Shown: one piece after another, positions 8,778-17,678 of the stretch
How positions within the stretch are numbered: the first letter of the stretch is position 1
Layout of the letters: each line of letters begins with the position of its first letter
Assembly (NCBI RefSeq): GCF_004363005.1
Contig: NZ_SNYH01000004.1
Coordinates: 276,626-340,625 of the forward strand
Reading direction: 5' to 3'
Source of the DNA: Tenacibaculum caenipelagi
Lineage (GTDB): Bacteria > Bacteroidota > Bacteroidia > Flavobacteriales > Flavobacteriaceae
Length of the DNA stretch: 64,000 nt
Made by a program: the position numbers and the translations under genes
Notes under the pieces: model-generated
The model's input: only the letters and a program-made list of their open reading frames with translations
The model's database searches: none
What the model was told of the DNA's origin: nothing

Positions 8778-9898
8778 TCTGAAAGCGTTGTTATTGTCAT
8801 GGTTTGATTATGAAGCTCACAAGGAGAGAACTCTCCAAATGGAGCTATTTCGCCATATGAATAAAAACCTGTTACACAAGGTTTTTCTCCTAAAACGTCA
8901 CGTACTACTTCTACTTCCTCTTCAACTAATTGCTTTAATACTAACCTTCTACCAACACAACTTATTAGTATTGCTAATTCTGAACTATTTTTAAATTCTT
9001 TATTGGCTAATTTTGCTGAATCTCCAGCTCCGTCAATTAATCGATCTACATTGGCTTTCATCAAACGAACATAAACTCCTTCAGGAATATTACCCGCAAA
9101 GGTTAAACTTTGTGTTTCTTCATCTACAGCTAAAATTGTTCTTACTATGGGTTCTGAATTCTCATTTATTCTCATACTCAAAGGAAACAATAACCCCGAG
9201 CTTGGTAAGTTATCTGCTTGATCTCCCAAGAAGGATTTATACAGCTTTAAAGCTGGTAAGCCATCTAATTCAAAAAGTTGATTTTTAGAAGATTTTGTGA
9301 CCTGTCTTTCTAAACCAAAGCTATCCCAACCACCTTTAGAACTGAAACCAATTTTTAAACCTTCTCCATAAAACCCTATAGCCACAATGGTCTTGTCTAC
9401 GATCTTATCATCATTAATCACAAACGTTTTTGTAAATTCTGCTCCATCTGCAGCCAAGCCTCCAGTAATACTTATATTTGGCAATTTCAATTTTAAACCC
9501 GAAACCAGATCTGCTCCGTTGACATTTAAACCATCGCTCAAAATAAAGACATGTTTTAAATCCTTACTATAAAGCTTATCAGCCAGTTTTTGACCTGCTT
9601 TATAACTGTCTTCCATAGCTTTAATTTTGACAAACTCCTTTTTGTAGGTTATTTTTTCTAATTGAATTGCTGTAATTGATATAGTGCTATCTTTTACTGT
9701 AATATCTGATATTTCTCCAGCAGTAGAGCACCCCATTATACCTGCTTTAGGGTAGTTCTTATTTAGAAAGTTTACTACTTCTTTTTTGTTATGGTATTGA
9801 GGAGAAACAAAAAGAAGGAAAATATCTACATCTATATTTATTATAGAAAGCATTTCTTTCCAGTTATTCTCTGCTAAGGAAATTTGCTGGATTTTCAT
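8771..9898 (-). CDS. FIST domain signal-transduction protein
   Basis: A 375-aa protein with FIST N (about 25-210, KAGIMGCSTAGEISDITVKD) and FIST C (about 220-360, ending CVTGFYSYGEIAPFGEFSPCELHNQTMTI) domains. The GCSTAGEI and FYSYGEIAP motifs are hallmarks of FIST sensors, which are thought to bind small ligands such as amino acids and work with kinases or chemoreceptors. It overlaps the kinase gene downstream (8771-8777), giving a two-gene sensory unit in which the ligand-binding protein is separate from the histidine kinase. Confidence 0.9.
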   Translation of the reverse strand: MKIQQISLAENNWKEMLSIINIDVDIFLLFVSPQYHNKKEVVNFLNKNYPKAGIMGCSTAGEISDITVKDSTISITAIQLEKITYKKEFVKIKAMEDSYKAGQKLADKLYSKDLKHVFILSDGLNVNGADLVSGLKLKLPNISITGGLAADGAEFTKTFVINDDKIVDKTIVAIGFYGEGLKIGFSSKGGWDSFGLERQVTKSSKNQLFELDGLPALKLYKSFLGDQADNLPSSGLLFPLSMRINENSEPIVRTILAVDEETQSLTFAGNIPEGVYVRLMKANVDRLIDGAGDSAKLANKEFKNSSELAILISCVGRRLVLKQLVEEEVEVVRDVLGEKPCVTGFYSYGEIAPFGEFSPCELHNQTMTITTLSEW

Positions 9899-10128
9899 AA
9901 CTAAGTAATTTTTAACAACTTAAATATAATGATATAAACGTATCTTCAACATATTTTACCGAATTATTTTAAAACTTCAACACCAAAAACATCATAAAAA
10001 AATAATTAACTAACTCGAATTGTATCGGAATGCCTGGTTTGTAGATAGAAGAAAATGACATATTTAGCTCTTCAGAAAACGTACAAAATAAAAACAGCTA
10101 TATCTATGTTATAATTAGACACTTATTT
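9899..10128 (-). other. Gap between FIST gene and his operon end, no feature found
   Basis: 230 bp of AT-rich sequence between the FIST gene start and the hisIE stop. I found no open frame, hairpin with T-run, or convincing TAnnTTTG box here. The his operon therefore has no obvious intrinsic terminator. Confidence 0.4.
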
Positions 10129-10713
10129 TTAACTACGTCCTTTCAACACACTTTCTATATCTACTAAGGCAAAACCTTTGGCTTTTAGTAAAATTAAATA
10201 GTGATATAGTAAATCGGCTGCTTCGTTTTTAAATAACTCGTCATTATTGTCTTTCGCTTCAATAACTACTTCTACAGCCTCCTCTCCTACTTTTTGTGCT
10301 ACTTTATTAATACCTCTTTTAAAAAGCTTATTAGTGTAAGAAGTTTCAACATCATTATCTATTCTATCAGAAATAATGCTTTCTAATTCATATAAAAAAC
10401 CTTTAGAAGTTTCTTCGGCAAAACAAGAAGTTGTTCCTTTATGACAGGTTGGCCCCTCAGGAGTTGCCTTAATCAATAACGTATCGTTATCACAATCTAT
10501 TTGAATGTCATTTACCCATAAAAAATTCCCTGACTCTTCTCCTTTTGTCCATAACCTATTTTTAGTTCTACTGAAGAACGTAACCTTACCTTCTTTTTGT
10601 GTTTTAGCTAATGCTTCTTCATTCATATAACCTAACATCAACACTTGTAAAGTAATATTATTTTGAATTACGACTGGAACTAGTCCGTTTCCTTTTGTAA
10701 AATCTATGTTCAT
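10129..10713 (-). CDS. hisI: Bifunctional phosphoribosyl-AMP cyclohydrolase / phosphoribosyl-ATP pyrophosphatase
   Basis: 194 aa. The N-terminal half is His[31 protein letters not shown] contains the Zn/Mg ligands (DCDxD) and the catalytic Cys/His pair. The C-terminal half is His[26 protein letters not shown]...[11 protein letters not shown]. The protein catalyses histidine steps 2 and 3, as in the fused HisIE of enterics. It is last in the his operon; its ATG overlaps the hisF stop by 4 bp (ATGA), so translation is coupled. Confidence 0.96.
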   Translation of the reverse strand: MNIDFTKGNGLVPVVIQNNITLQVLMLGYMNEEALAKTQKEGKVTFFSRTKNRLWTKGEESGNFLWVNDIQIDCDNDTLLIKATPEGPTCHKGTTSCFAEETSKGFLYELESIISDRIDNDVETSYTNKLFKRGINKVAQKVGEEAVEVVIEAKDNNDELFKNEAADLLYHYLILLKAKGFALVDIESVLKGRS

Positions 10714-11462
10714 CGTATAGGTATGTTTTGAGTTTTTAATTTGTTTTTTAGTGTAGGTATGGGGATTTCACCAAAGTGAAAAATACTAGCAGCTAATCCT
10801 GCACTGGCTTGGGTTTTGGTAAACACTTCTGTGAAGTGCTCTACTTTTCCAGCACCACCAGAAGCAATTACAGGAATATTTACAGATGAACTCACTGCTT
10901 TAGTTACTTCAATATCAAATCCGTTTTTTGTTCCGTCACTATTCATAGAAGTTAATAGAATTTCACCAGCACCTAATTTTTCAACTTCTTTAGCCCAATT
11001 CACAGTTTCAAGTGTGGTTTCAAAAGTTCCTCCTTTTGTAAACACTTTCCATTCTCCGTTTACATTTTTAGTATCAATGGCAACTACAACAAATTGACTT
11101 CCGAATCGATTTTTTAAATCAGTGATTAACTGTGGATTTTTTACTGCGGAAGAATTGATGCTTATCTTGTCTGCACCAGCTTGTATAAGTGCTACTGCAT
11201 CTTCAACAGTACTAATGCCTCCACCAACTGTAAATGGAATATTGATTTCTTTGGCTATTTTTTCTACCAGTGTTACGAATGTTTTTCTATTTTCTAAGGT
11301 AGCAGTAATGTCTAAAAATACCAATTCGTCAGCTCCTTCTTTTACATACTGTTTGGCTAGCTCAACAGGATCTCCAGCATCTTTTATATCTACAAAGTTA
11401 ACCCCTTTTACAGTTCTCCCATTTTTAATATCTAAACAAGGTATAATTCTCTTTTTTAACAT
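10710..11462 (-). CDS. hisF: Imidazole glycerol phosphate synthase cyclase subunit
   Basis: 250 aa TIM barrel. [22 protein letters not shown] begins the first strand with catalytic Asp11, [14 protein letters not shown] carries the second catalytic Asp near 130, and VGGGIST and [13 protein letters not shown] are phosphate-binding loops. With HisH it converts PRFAR and glutamine-derived ammonia into IGP and AICAR. It lies between hisA and hisI, overlapping hisI by 4 bp and 13 bp after hisA. Confidence 0.97.
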   Translation of the reverse strand: MLKKRIIPCLDIKNGRTVKGVNFVDIKDAGDPVELAKQYVKEGADELVFLDITATLENRKTFVTLVEKIAKEINIPFTVGGGISTVEDAVALIQAGADKISINSSAVKNPQLITDLKNRFGSQFVVVAIDTKNVNGEWKVFTKGGTFETTLETVNWAKEVEKLGAGEILLTSMNSDGTKNGFDIEVTKAVSSSVNIPVIASGGAGKVEHFTEVFTKTQASAGLAASIFHFGEIPIPTLKNKLKTQNIPIR

Positions 11463-11475
11463 GTCTTTGAACTTA

Positions 11476-12192
11476 TTAGCTTACAAATTGTTGTAATTCT
11501 TTTAAACTGATATTCCCTTCGTAGATAGCTTTGCCTACAATGGTACCTTCGCAGCCTATTTCTTTTAACCGAAACAAATCATTGATATTAGAAACACCTC
11601 CACTTGCAATTAAGTTGATAGCTGTTTTACTTAAAATGTCTAAGTATAAATCTACAGAAGCTCCTTGCAACATCCCATCTTTGTCTACGTCAGTACATAT
11701 ACAGTTTGTTACCGATTTTAACTCGTATTGTTTGATAAAATCTACAACATTGAGTTCTGTAGTCTCTAACCAACCATGAGTAGCTATCTTTCTATCTTTA
11801 CAATCGGCACCAAGGATAATTTTATTACGTCCATATTGAGTGATCCACTCCATAAAAACCTCAGGATTTTTAACTGCGATACTTCCTCCTGTTATTTGAT
11901 TAGCTCCACTTTCAAATGCAATGCGTGCATCATCTTTTGATTTTAAACCACCTCCAAAATCGATTTTTAGATTGGTTTTAGTTGCTATTTGTTCTAATAC
12001 TTTATGATTTATAATACGATTGGATTTTGCTCCATCTAAATCGACTAAATGCAAGTATTGTATTCCGTTTGCCTCAAATTCTTTCGCCACTTCTAAAGGG
12101 TTTTCATTGTATATTTTTTGTGTTGCATAGTCGCCTTTGGTCAACCGAACACACTTTCCTTCTATAATATCTATTGCTGGTATAATTCTCAT
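11476..12192 (-). CDS. hisA: ProFAR isomerase (phosphoribosylformimino-AICAR-P isomerase)
   Basis: 238 aa, half-barrel duplicated TIM barrel like His[23 protein letters not shown] carries the catalytic Asp8, [12 protein letters not shown] the second catalytic Asp, and [14 protein letters not shown] and [11 protein letters not shown] the phosphate loops. It performs step 4 of histidine synthesis and sits between hisH (19 bp upstream) and hisF. Confidence 0.97.
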   Translation of the reverse strand: MRIIPAIDIIEGKCVRLTKGDYATQKIYNENPLEVAKEFEANGIQYLHLVDLDGAKSNRIINHKVLEQIATKTNLKIDFGGGLKSKDDARIAFESGANQITGGSIAVKNPEVFMEWITQYGRNKIILGADCKDRKIATHGWLETTELNVVDFIKQYELKSVTNCICTDVDKDGMLQGASVDLYLDILSKTAINLIASGGVSNINDLFRLKEIGCEGTIVGKAIYEGNISLKELQQFVS

Positions 12193-12211
12193 TTTTTCAA
12201 TCTTTTATTTA

Positions 12212-12793
12212 CTATAGCTCCAAGAAGTTTTTCAATAATTGTTCTCCTACATCTGCTGATTTCTCTGGGTGAAATTGCATAGCGTAAAAATTATCTTTCT
12301 GTATAATTGAACTAAAAGGAACGATATAGTTGCAAATAGCCAAAGTATTATCATATGGTTCTGCATAATAACCATGAACATAATACACATCATCTTCTAG
12401 TTTTATGTTTTTTAATATTTCTGAAGATTTAAGTTCTGAAAAATTATTCCACCCAATGTGAGGTACTTTGTCCTTTGGAGGAAATTGCTTTGTCTGTGTA
12501 TCAAAAATCTCTAAACAGACAGTATTCCCCTCTTCAGAGGATCTACACATCAATTGTAAGCCCAAACAAATTCCTAAAACAGGTTGTTTTAAAGAAACAA
12601 TTAGTTCGTCTAATTTTCGCTCTTTTAAATATTCCATAGCAGAACTAGCTTCTCCTACTCCAGGAAATATTACTTTGCTAGCTGCCTTAATTTCATTTGG
12701 ATTATCAGTAATAATACTTTCATACCCTAAACGATTTACTGCATTTTGTACCGATCGGATATTTCCTGCATTGTATTTTATAATAGCTATCAT
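12212..12793 (-). CDS. hisH: Imidazole glycerol phosphate synthase glutamine amidotransferase subunit
   Basis: 193 aa class I glutamine amidotransferase. The nucleophile is in PVLGICLGLQLM (Cys about 79), and the catalytic His/Glu pair is in AMQFHPEKSADVG. The frame opens with a TTG three codons earlier, but ATG at 12793 (MIAIIKYNAGNIRS) is the natural start. It feeds ammonia to HisF. The 82-bp gap to hisB upstream is the longest inside the distal part of the operon. Confidence 0.96.
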   Translation of the reverse strand: MIAIIKYNAGNIRSVQNAVNRLGYESIITDNPNEIKAASKVIFPGVGEASSAMEYLKERKLDELIVSLKQPVLGICLGLQLMCRSSEEGNTVCLEIFDTQTKQFPPKDKVPHIGWNNFSELKSSEILKNIKLEDDVYYVHGYYAEPYDNTLAICNYIVPFSSIIQKDNFYAMQFHPEKSADVGEQLLKNFLEL

Positions 12794-12875
12794 GTTTTTC
12801 AATTATCATTTAAATTATCAGTTACCTGTTATTCTCTTTAACCATTGTTTACCGATAATTGATTATTGTTCATTG

Positions 12876-14009
12876 TTATAAAACTCCTTTTGTTGATGGT
12901 AAAATCATCTTGTCAACATCTCTTTTTACCGCTACTTTTATGGCTTTAGCAAAAGCTTTAAAAATGGCTTCTATTTTGTGGTGTTCGTTTGTTCCTTCTG
13001 CTTTGATATTTAAATTACACTTAGCCCCATCGGTGAATGATTTAAAAAAATGAAAAAACATTTCTGTTGGCATTTTTCCTATCATTTCTCTTTTAAAATC
13101 GGCCTCCCAAACTAACCAGTTTCTTCCTCCAAAATCAATAGCTACTTGTGCTAAGCAATCATCCATAGGTAAACAAAATCCGTAACGCTCTATTCCTAAT
13201 TTATTACCAAGAGCTTTGTTAAAAACTTCTCCTAAAGCAATGGCTGTATCTTCAATGGTGTGGTGTTCATCTACTTCTAAATCTCCACTTACCTTAATGT
13301 CTACATCCATTTGACCATGGCGTGCAATTTGATCTAACATATGATCGAAAAAGGCAATACCTGTGTCAATCGTACTTTTTCCTGTTCCGTCTAAATTTAA
13401 ATCGATTTTAATTTGAGTTTCATTCGTGTTACGTTCAATAGTTACTGAACGTTCTTCTAATTTTAAAAACTCATAAATAACATTCCAATCATTACTTTCT
13501 AAGGCGATATATTCCTCTAATTCTGCTCTTTTTACTGTAATTTCATCAGAACCTAAATAAGTTTCGTCGTTAATGTAAATAGCTTTACTTCCTAGATTTT
13601 TTGCCAATTCAACATCGGTTAATCGATCTCCAATTACAAAGGAATTTTGTAAATCATATTCGTCAGAAAAATAGTTGGTTAACAATCCTGTATTGGGCTT
13701 TCTGGTAGGTTGATTGTCTTTAGCAAAAGTTCTATCAATAATTTCTTCAGCAAATGCAATTCCCTCATCTTTAAATGTCTTCATGACAAAATTGTGTACT
13801 GGCCAAAAGATATTTTCTGGATACACTTCCGTTCCCAGTCCATCTTGATTGGTTACTAAAACCAGTTCAAAATCTAGTTCTTTTGCTATTTTTCCTAAAC
13901 CTTGAAAAACTTTTGGATAAAACTCTAATTTTTCAAAAGAATCTACTTGCTCATCTGTAGGCTCTTTGATTAGGGTTCCATCTCTATCTATAAATAATAC
14001 TTTTTTCAT
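12876..14009 (-). CDS. hisB: Bifunctional histidinol-phosphatase / imidazoleglycerol-phosphate dehydratase
   Basis: 377 aa fusion. Residues 1 to about 165 are a HAD phosphatase: [10 protein letters not shown] with the nucleophile and acid Asp pair, and [14 protein letters not shown] near its end. Residues about 185-377 are IGPD, with the paired metal motifs [13 protein letters not shown] and [14 protein letters not shown]. The fusion is the HisB type of enterics and most Bacteroidetes; it catalyses steps 6 and 8. It sits between hisC (11 bp) and hisH. Confidence 0.97.
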   Translation of the reverse strand: MKKVLFIDRDGTLIKEPTDEQVDSFEKLEFYPKVFQGLGKIAKELDFELVLVTNQDGLGTEVYPENIFWPVHNFVMKTFKDEGIAFAEEIIDRTFAKDNQPTRKPNTGLLTNYFSDEYDLQNSFVIGDRLTDVELAKNLGSKAIYINDETYLGSDEITVKRAELEEYIALESNDWNVIYEFLKLEERSVTIERNTNETQIKIDLNLDGTGKSTIDTGIAFFDHMLDQIARHGQMDVDIKVSGDLEVDEHHTIEDTAIALGEVFNKALGNKLGIERYGFCLPMDDCLAQVAIDFGGRNWLVWEADFKREMIGKMPTEMFFHFFKSFTDGAKCNLNIKAEGTNEHHKIEAIFKAFAKAIKVAVKRDVDKMILPSTKGVL

Positions 14010-14020
14010 TTTTTTTAATT

Positions 14021-15085
14021 TTAAAAAGAGCTCTCAACATTGCTCGAAGCAACATCTATAAATTGTAAAGCTCTTAACAACCTTTTATTCTCTATTTCAC
14101 TACCTATAGTAATTCGTAAACAGTTGTTTACTAAGTTACTTCTATTTCTTGTGATAATCTTCTGATTTACAAGTTGGTTATATACTTCATTAGCATTTGA
14201 CACTTCAATCAAAAGAAAGTTTGCTTCAGATGGGTATATTTTTTTCACGAGTTCAATTTCTTGTAATTGTTTCTCCAGTTTCTCCTTTTGATCTATAATG
14301 ATGTTCTTTTCTATTTCAAACTGAGCCAAATTATTTAGTTTATTAAGTATTACTTCTTGATTTAAAGTGCTGATATTATAGGGAGGTTTTACTTTATTAT
14401 ATACTTCTATGATTTTTGAATCTGCATAGGCTACTCCTACTCTAACTCCTGCTAAACCCCAAGCTTTACTAAAGGTTTGACTGATGATTAGGTTTGGATA
14501 ATTGCTTAGTAGTGATATATAAGATTCCTTCGTACTGAAATCAATATAGGCTTCATCAATAATTACAATTCCTTTAAATTTCCTAAGAATGTACTGTATA
14601 ACTTTATCTTCAAAACAGTTACCTGTTGGATTGTTAGGTGAACAAATGAAGATTAACTTTAAGTTTTCATCACCTAAATACGTTTCTAGACTATTTATAT
14701 CAATCTGAAAGTCTTCAGTTAAAGGTAATTCTATTAACGATACATCGTTAATAGCCGCAGAAACACTATACATTCCATATGAAGGAATAAAAGTTAACGC
14801 TTTATCTTTTCCTGGCTCACAAAAAATACGAAATGCTAAATCGATGATTTCATCACTTCCGTTTCCTATAAAAATCTGATTTTTATCAACACTCTTAATT
14901 TCTGATAATAGCTCTTTAATCTTTATTTGCTGTGGATCTGGATAACGATTTAAAGTCCCATATGGATTTTCGTTTGCATCCAAATACACTTCTGCCTCTC
15001 CTTTAAATTCATCCCTAGCAGAAGAATAAGCCTTTAGTTTCTGAATATTAGGACGTATAATCTTGTTTAAATTGAATTCATTCAT
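14021..15085 (-). CDS. hisC: Histidinol-phosphate aminotransferase
   Basis: 354 aa class I/II PLP aminotransferase. [17 protein letters not shown] is the HisC substrate-entry motif, [12 protein letters not shown] and [10 protein letters not shown] hold PLP-binding Asn and Asp/Tyr, and [16 protein letters not shown] carries the Schiff-base Lys and downstream Arg. It converts imidazole acetol phosphate to histidinol phosphate. A 58-bp gap separates it from hisD. Confidence 0.96.
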   Translation of the reverse strand: MNEFNLNKIIRPNIQKLKAYSSARDEFKGEAEVYLDANENPYGTLNRYPDPQQIKIKELLSEIKSVDKNQIFIGNGSDEIIDLAFRIFCEPGKDKALTFIPSYGMYSVSAAINDVSLIELPLTEDFQIDINSLETYLGDENLKLIFICSPNNPTGNCFEDKVIQYILRKFKGIVIIDEAYIDFSTKESYISLLSNYPNLIISQTFSKAWGLAGVRVGVAYADSKIIEVYNKVKPPYNISTLNQEVILNKLNNLAQFEIEKNIIIDQKEKLEKQLQEIELVKKIYPSEANFLLIEVSNANEVYNQLVNQKIITRNRSNLVNNCLRITIGSEIENKRLLRALQFIDVASSNVESSF

Positions 15086-15143
15086 CGTTAATTATTTTGA
15101 GGTTTTCTTAATTAAGATTTCTCACATTCGTTCGAAATGACTC

Positions 15144-16430
15144 TTAGTTATTTAACTCTTTTAATCTTACTGTAATTGCATTTTTGTGCGCTTGTAAGCC
15201 TTCTGCCTCTGCCATTATCTCAATAGATTTACCTATGGCAGTAATTCCTTCTTTAGTTACTTCTTGAAAAGTGATTTTCTTTACAAAACTGTCTAATGAA
15301 ACTCCACTGTAGTTTTTCGCATAACCGTTGGTAGGTAACGTGTGATTCGTTCCACTGGCATAATCACCTGCACTTTCACAACTATAATTACCTAAAAACA
15401 CTGAGCCTGCATTTATTATTCCTCCAACATATTCGGATGCTTTTTCGGATGCTATAATTAAGTGTTCAGGAGCATATTCATTGCTAAATTGAATACATTT
15501 TTCAGAAGAATTTAAAACAACTGTGAAACTGTTTTTTATAGCTTTTTTAGCCAATTCTCTTCTTGGTAATTCTTCTAATTGTTTGTTGACTTCTGCTGCT
15601 ACATTTTGAGCAACTTTATCAGAAGTCGTAACTAATATTGCTTGACTGTCGGCTCCGTGTTCTGCTTGTGATAATAAATCGGCAGCAACAAAGACTGGAT
15701 TTGATGTTTCATCAGCAATAACCAATACTTCACTAGGACCTGCAGGCATGTCGATAGCTACACCTTGTTGTTGTATTAATTCTTTTGCTTTGGTAACAAA
15801 CTGATTCCCTGGACCCAAAATTTTATATACATTCGGAATTGTTTCTGTTCCGTATGCCATGGCACCTATTGCCTGAGCTCCTCCAGCTTTAAAAATTTGA
15901 GTTATTCCTACTAAAGAAGCGGTGTATAAAATAGCAGGATTAATAGCTCCTTCTTTGTTAGGTGGCGTACATAAAATAATCTCTTTACATCCAGCTATTT
16001 TTGCGGGAACCCCTAACATTAAAATAGTTGAAAACAAAGGTGCTGAACCTCCTGGAATATATAAACCAACCTTTTCTATGGCTACATTTTTTCTCCAACA
16101 AGTAACACCTCTTGTTGTTGTTATTTTTTTAGGAGCTTCTTTTTGTGAATTGTGAAATGTTTCAATGTTACTTTTGGCTAATTGAATAGCTTGTTGTAAC
16201 TCTTCTGAAACCAATTTTTTAGCTTCTGCTATTTCTTCTTCTGTAACTTTAAAAGAGTTTAAAGAAACATTGTCTAATAACTGGGCATATTTTGTTAATG
16301 CCTTGTCTTTATTAAGTTTTACATCGTTCAAGATAGTTCGTACGGTTTCTTGTAAGCTGTTTTCATTAATTACTGCTCTTTTACACAATGAACTCCAAGT
16401 TTGCTTTGCTGGATTATTTATAATTTTCAT
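15144..16430 (-). CDS. hisD: Histidinol dehydrogenase
   Basis: 428 aa from ATG 16430 (MKIINNPAKQTW), the usual HisD length; an in-frame ATG ten codons upstream (16460) is possible but gives an unusual low-complexity Asn/Lys tail. Motifs: GLYIPGGSAPLFSTILML (NAD region), GPGNQFVTKAKEL, IDMPAGPSEVLVIAD, LLSQAEHGADSQ (Zn ligands Gln/His), and NEYAPEHLIIASE with catalytic Glu-His. It performs the two final oxidations to histidine. It lies between hisG and hisC. Confidence 0.96.
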   Translation of the reverse strand: MKIINNPAKQTWSSLCKRAVINENSLQETVRTILNDVKLNKDKALTKYAQLLDNVSLNSFKVTEEEIAEAKKLVSEELQQAIQLAKSNIETFHNSQKEAPKKITTTRGVTCWRKNVAIEKVGLYIPGGSAPLFSTILMLGVPAKIAGCKEIILCTPPNKEGAINPAILYTASLVGITQIFKAGGAQAIGAMAYGTETIPNVYKILGPGNQFVTKAKELIQQQGVAIDMPAGPSEVLVIADETSNPVFVAADLLSQAEHGADSQAILVTTSDKVAQNVAAEVNKQLEELPRRELAKKAIKNSFTVVLNSSEKCIQFSNEYAPEHLIIASEKASEYVGGIINAGSVFLGNYSCESAGDYASGTNHTLPTNGYAKNYSGVSLDSFVKKITFQEVTKEGITAIGKSIEIMAEAEGLQAHKNAITVRLKELNN

Positions 16431-16517
16431 CTGTTTATTTTTATTGTTTTTAACTGTCATGCCTTGACTGTTCTCTACTCAGGTACGGGGATTAAATCCT
16501 TGGCTATCACCCTGCGA

Positions 16518-17375
16518 TTAAACAACCATTTTTTCTATAGGACATACCAAAATACCTTCTGCTCCATTATTTTTTAACTCATCTATGATTTCCCAAAACT
16601 CATTTTTATTCAATACAGAGTGTACCGAGCTCCAACCTTTTTGAGCTAAGGGTAATACAGTCGGACTACGCATTCCAGGTAAAATATTGATGATTTTTTC
16701 CAATTTTTCATTCGGAGCATTTAACAACACATATCTTGACTGTCTTCCTTTTAAAACAGATTGAATTCTGAATTGTAACTTGTCTAAAATTTCTTGTTGT
16801 TTATATTCAATTTCAGGAGAAACTGCCAATACTGCTTCTGATGCCAATAAAATTTCCACTTCTTTTAAGTTGTTTTTGAAAAGTGTTGAACCACTTGAAA
16901 CAATATCACAAATCCCATCTGCTAGTCCAATATTTGGTGCTATTTCAACAGAACCGTTAATGATATGTAGTTGTGCTTGAATATTGTTCTTGGTAAGAAA
17001 GTTTTGAACGGTATTCGGATAAGAAGTAGCTATTCTTTTGTTTTGGAAATAACTAATTCCGTTATAATTTTCTCCTTTAGGGATGGCTAAAGAAACTTTA
17101 CATTTTGAAAAACCTAGTTTTTCTATAAACTTGATTTCATTTCCTTTTTCTATTAATAAATTCTCACCAATGATGGCAGCATCTACAACTCCGTCTTTTA
17201 GGTATTGCGGAATATCTCCGTTTCTTAAATAAAAGATTTCCAAAGGAAAATTACTTGCCGAGGCCTTTAGTTGGTCTTTTCCATTATCGATAGAAATACC
17301 ACAGTCTTTTAATATCTGTAAGGAATCTTGATTAAGTCTTCCTGATTTTTGTATGGCTATTTTTAATTTACTCAT
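16518..17375 (-). CDS. hisG: ATP phosphoribosyltransferase, long form
   Basis: 285 aa, the long self-sufficient HisG (about 280-300 aa, no HisZ needed). KIAIQKSGRLNQDSLQILKDCGI opens the catalytic domain, GLADGICDIVSSGSTLFKNNL is the PRPP-binding loop, and the C-terminal LPGMRSPTVLPLAQKGWSSVHSVL belongs to the ACT-like regulatory domain that binds histidine for feedback inhibition. It is the first structural gene after the leader/attenuator, so the pathway appears controlled both at the enzyme and by attenuation. Confidence 0.96.
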   Translation of the reverse strand: MSKLKIAIQKSGRLNQDSLQILKDCGISIDNGKDQLKASASNFPLEIFYLRNGDIPQYLKDGVVDAAIIGENLLIEKGNEIKFIEKLGFSKCKVSLAIPKGENYNGISYFQNKRIATSYPNTVQNFLTKNNIQAQLHIINGSVEIAPNIGLADGICDIVSSGSTLFKNNLKEVEILLASEAVLAVSPEIEYKQQEILDKLQFRIQSVLKGRQSRYVLLNAPNEKLEKIINILPGMRSPTVLPLAQKGWSSVHSVLNKNEFWEIIDELKNNGAEGILVCPIEKMVV

Positions 17376-17391
17376 GTTGTTTTTTGAATGG

Positions 17392-17404
17392 GTTTGAGTA
17401 AATC
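17392..17404 (-). promoter_or_regulatory. 13-nt segment complementary to the his attenuator, upstream of hisG
   Basis: The plus strand reads GTTTGAGTAAATC here, the exact reverse complement of GATTTACTCAAAC at 17456-17468, which spans the loop and half-stem of the attenuator. In readthrough mRNA these segments could pair and cover the stretch 17-29 nt before the hisG ATG. The complementarity is observed; any role is inferred. Confidence 0.4.
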
Positions 17405-17441
17405 GTTTTTCGAGAAGATAATTCCTGGCGCCTTAGGAAAT

Positions 17442-17474
17442 AAAAAAACCCGTTTGATTTACTCAAACGGGTTT
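17442..17474 (-). terminator. his operon attenuator hairpin
   Basis: On the minus strand AAACCCGTTTGA pairs with TCAAACGGGTTT (12 bp, 17446-17457 with 17463-17474) around a 5-nt loop, followed by a run of seven U. It is a textbook intrinsic terminator located after the His-rich leader peptide and 67 bp before hisG, i.e. inside the leader transcript rather than at an operon end. Confidence 0.9.
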
Positions 17475-17505
17475 AAAAAATATCTTGATTTTATTCAATA
17501 CATTT

Positions 17506-17562
17506 TCAGCTCGCCTGAGTGCAAGTATGAAAATGATGATGATGTAATTGAATAAAACTCAT
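17506..17562 (-). CDS. hisL: his operon leader peptide, 18 aa (MSFIQLHHHHFHTCTQAS)
   Basis: ATG 17562 to TGA 17506 on the minus strand encodes 18 residues with five histidines in six codons (HHHHFH), far above chance. It is followed by the attenuator hairpin and then hisG. Codons 3-7 of the leader (17542-17557) are nearly perfectly complementary to the segment just past the stop (17489-17503, one bulge), which would form a 1:2-type hairpin enclosing the His codons; a ribosome stalled on His codons would open it. This is the logic of enteric hisL attenuation. I could not identify a strong antiterminator pairing by eye, so the mechanism beyond leader plus terminator is inferred. Confidence 0.85.
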   Translation of the reverse strand: MSFIQLHHHHFHTCTQAS

Positions 17563-17581
17563 GTCTTTTGTTTTGTTGTTA

Positions 17582-17614
17582 CAAAGATTGGTTATTTATT
17601 TTTAATTATGCAAA
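17582..17614 (-). promoter_or_regulatory. Candidate promoter of the his leader transcript
   Basis: The minus strand has AATCTTTG (17582-17589, one mismatch to TAnnTTTG) and a TTTG at 17611-17614 about 21 bp upstream. The predicted start of transcription would lie about 10-15 nt before the leader ATG. Confidence 0.4.
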
Positions 17615-17633
17615 CTTTTTTTGTAAAAAAACA

Positions 17634-17659
17634 AAAAACTACCCATATGGGTAGTTTTT
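17634..17659 (-). terminator. Intrinsic terminator of typA
   Basis: A perfect 26-bp palindrome (13-bp arms centred on CATATG) starts 20 bp after the typA stop. On the minus strand it is followed by T-rich sequence (TTTTTTGTTTTTTT). It insulates the his promoter from typA transcription. Confidence 0.85.
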
Positions 17660-17678
17660 AATATATATTCTTAAAATT

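Noticed and set aside
10021..10128. Terminator or small RNA after hisIE
   Set aside because: No stem longer than a few AT pairs and no T-run could be found.
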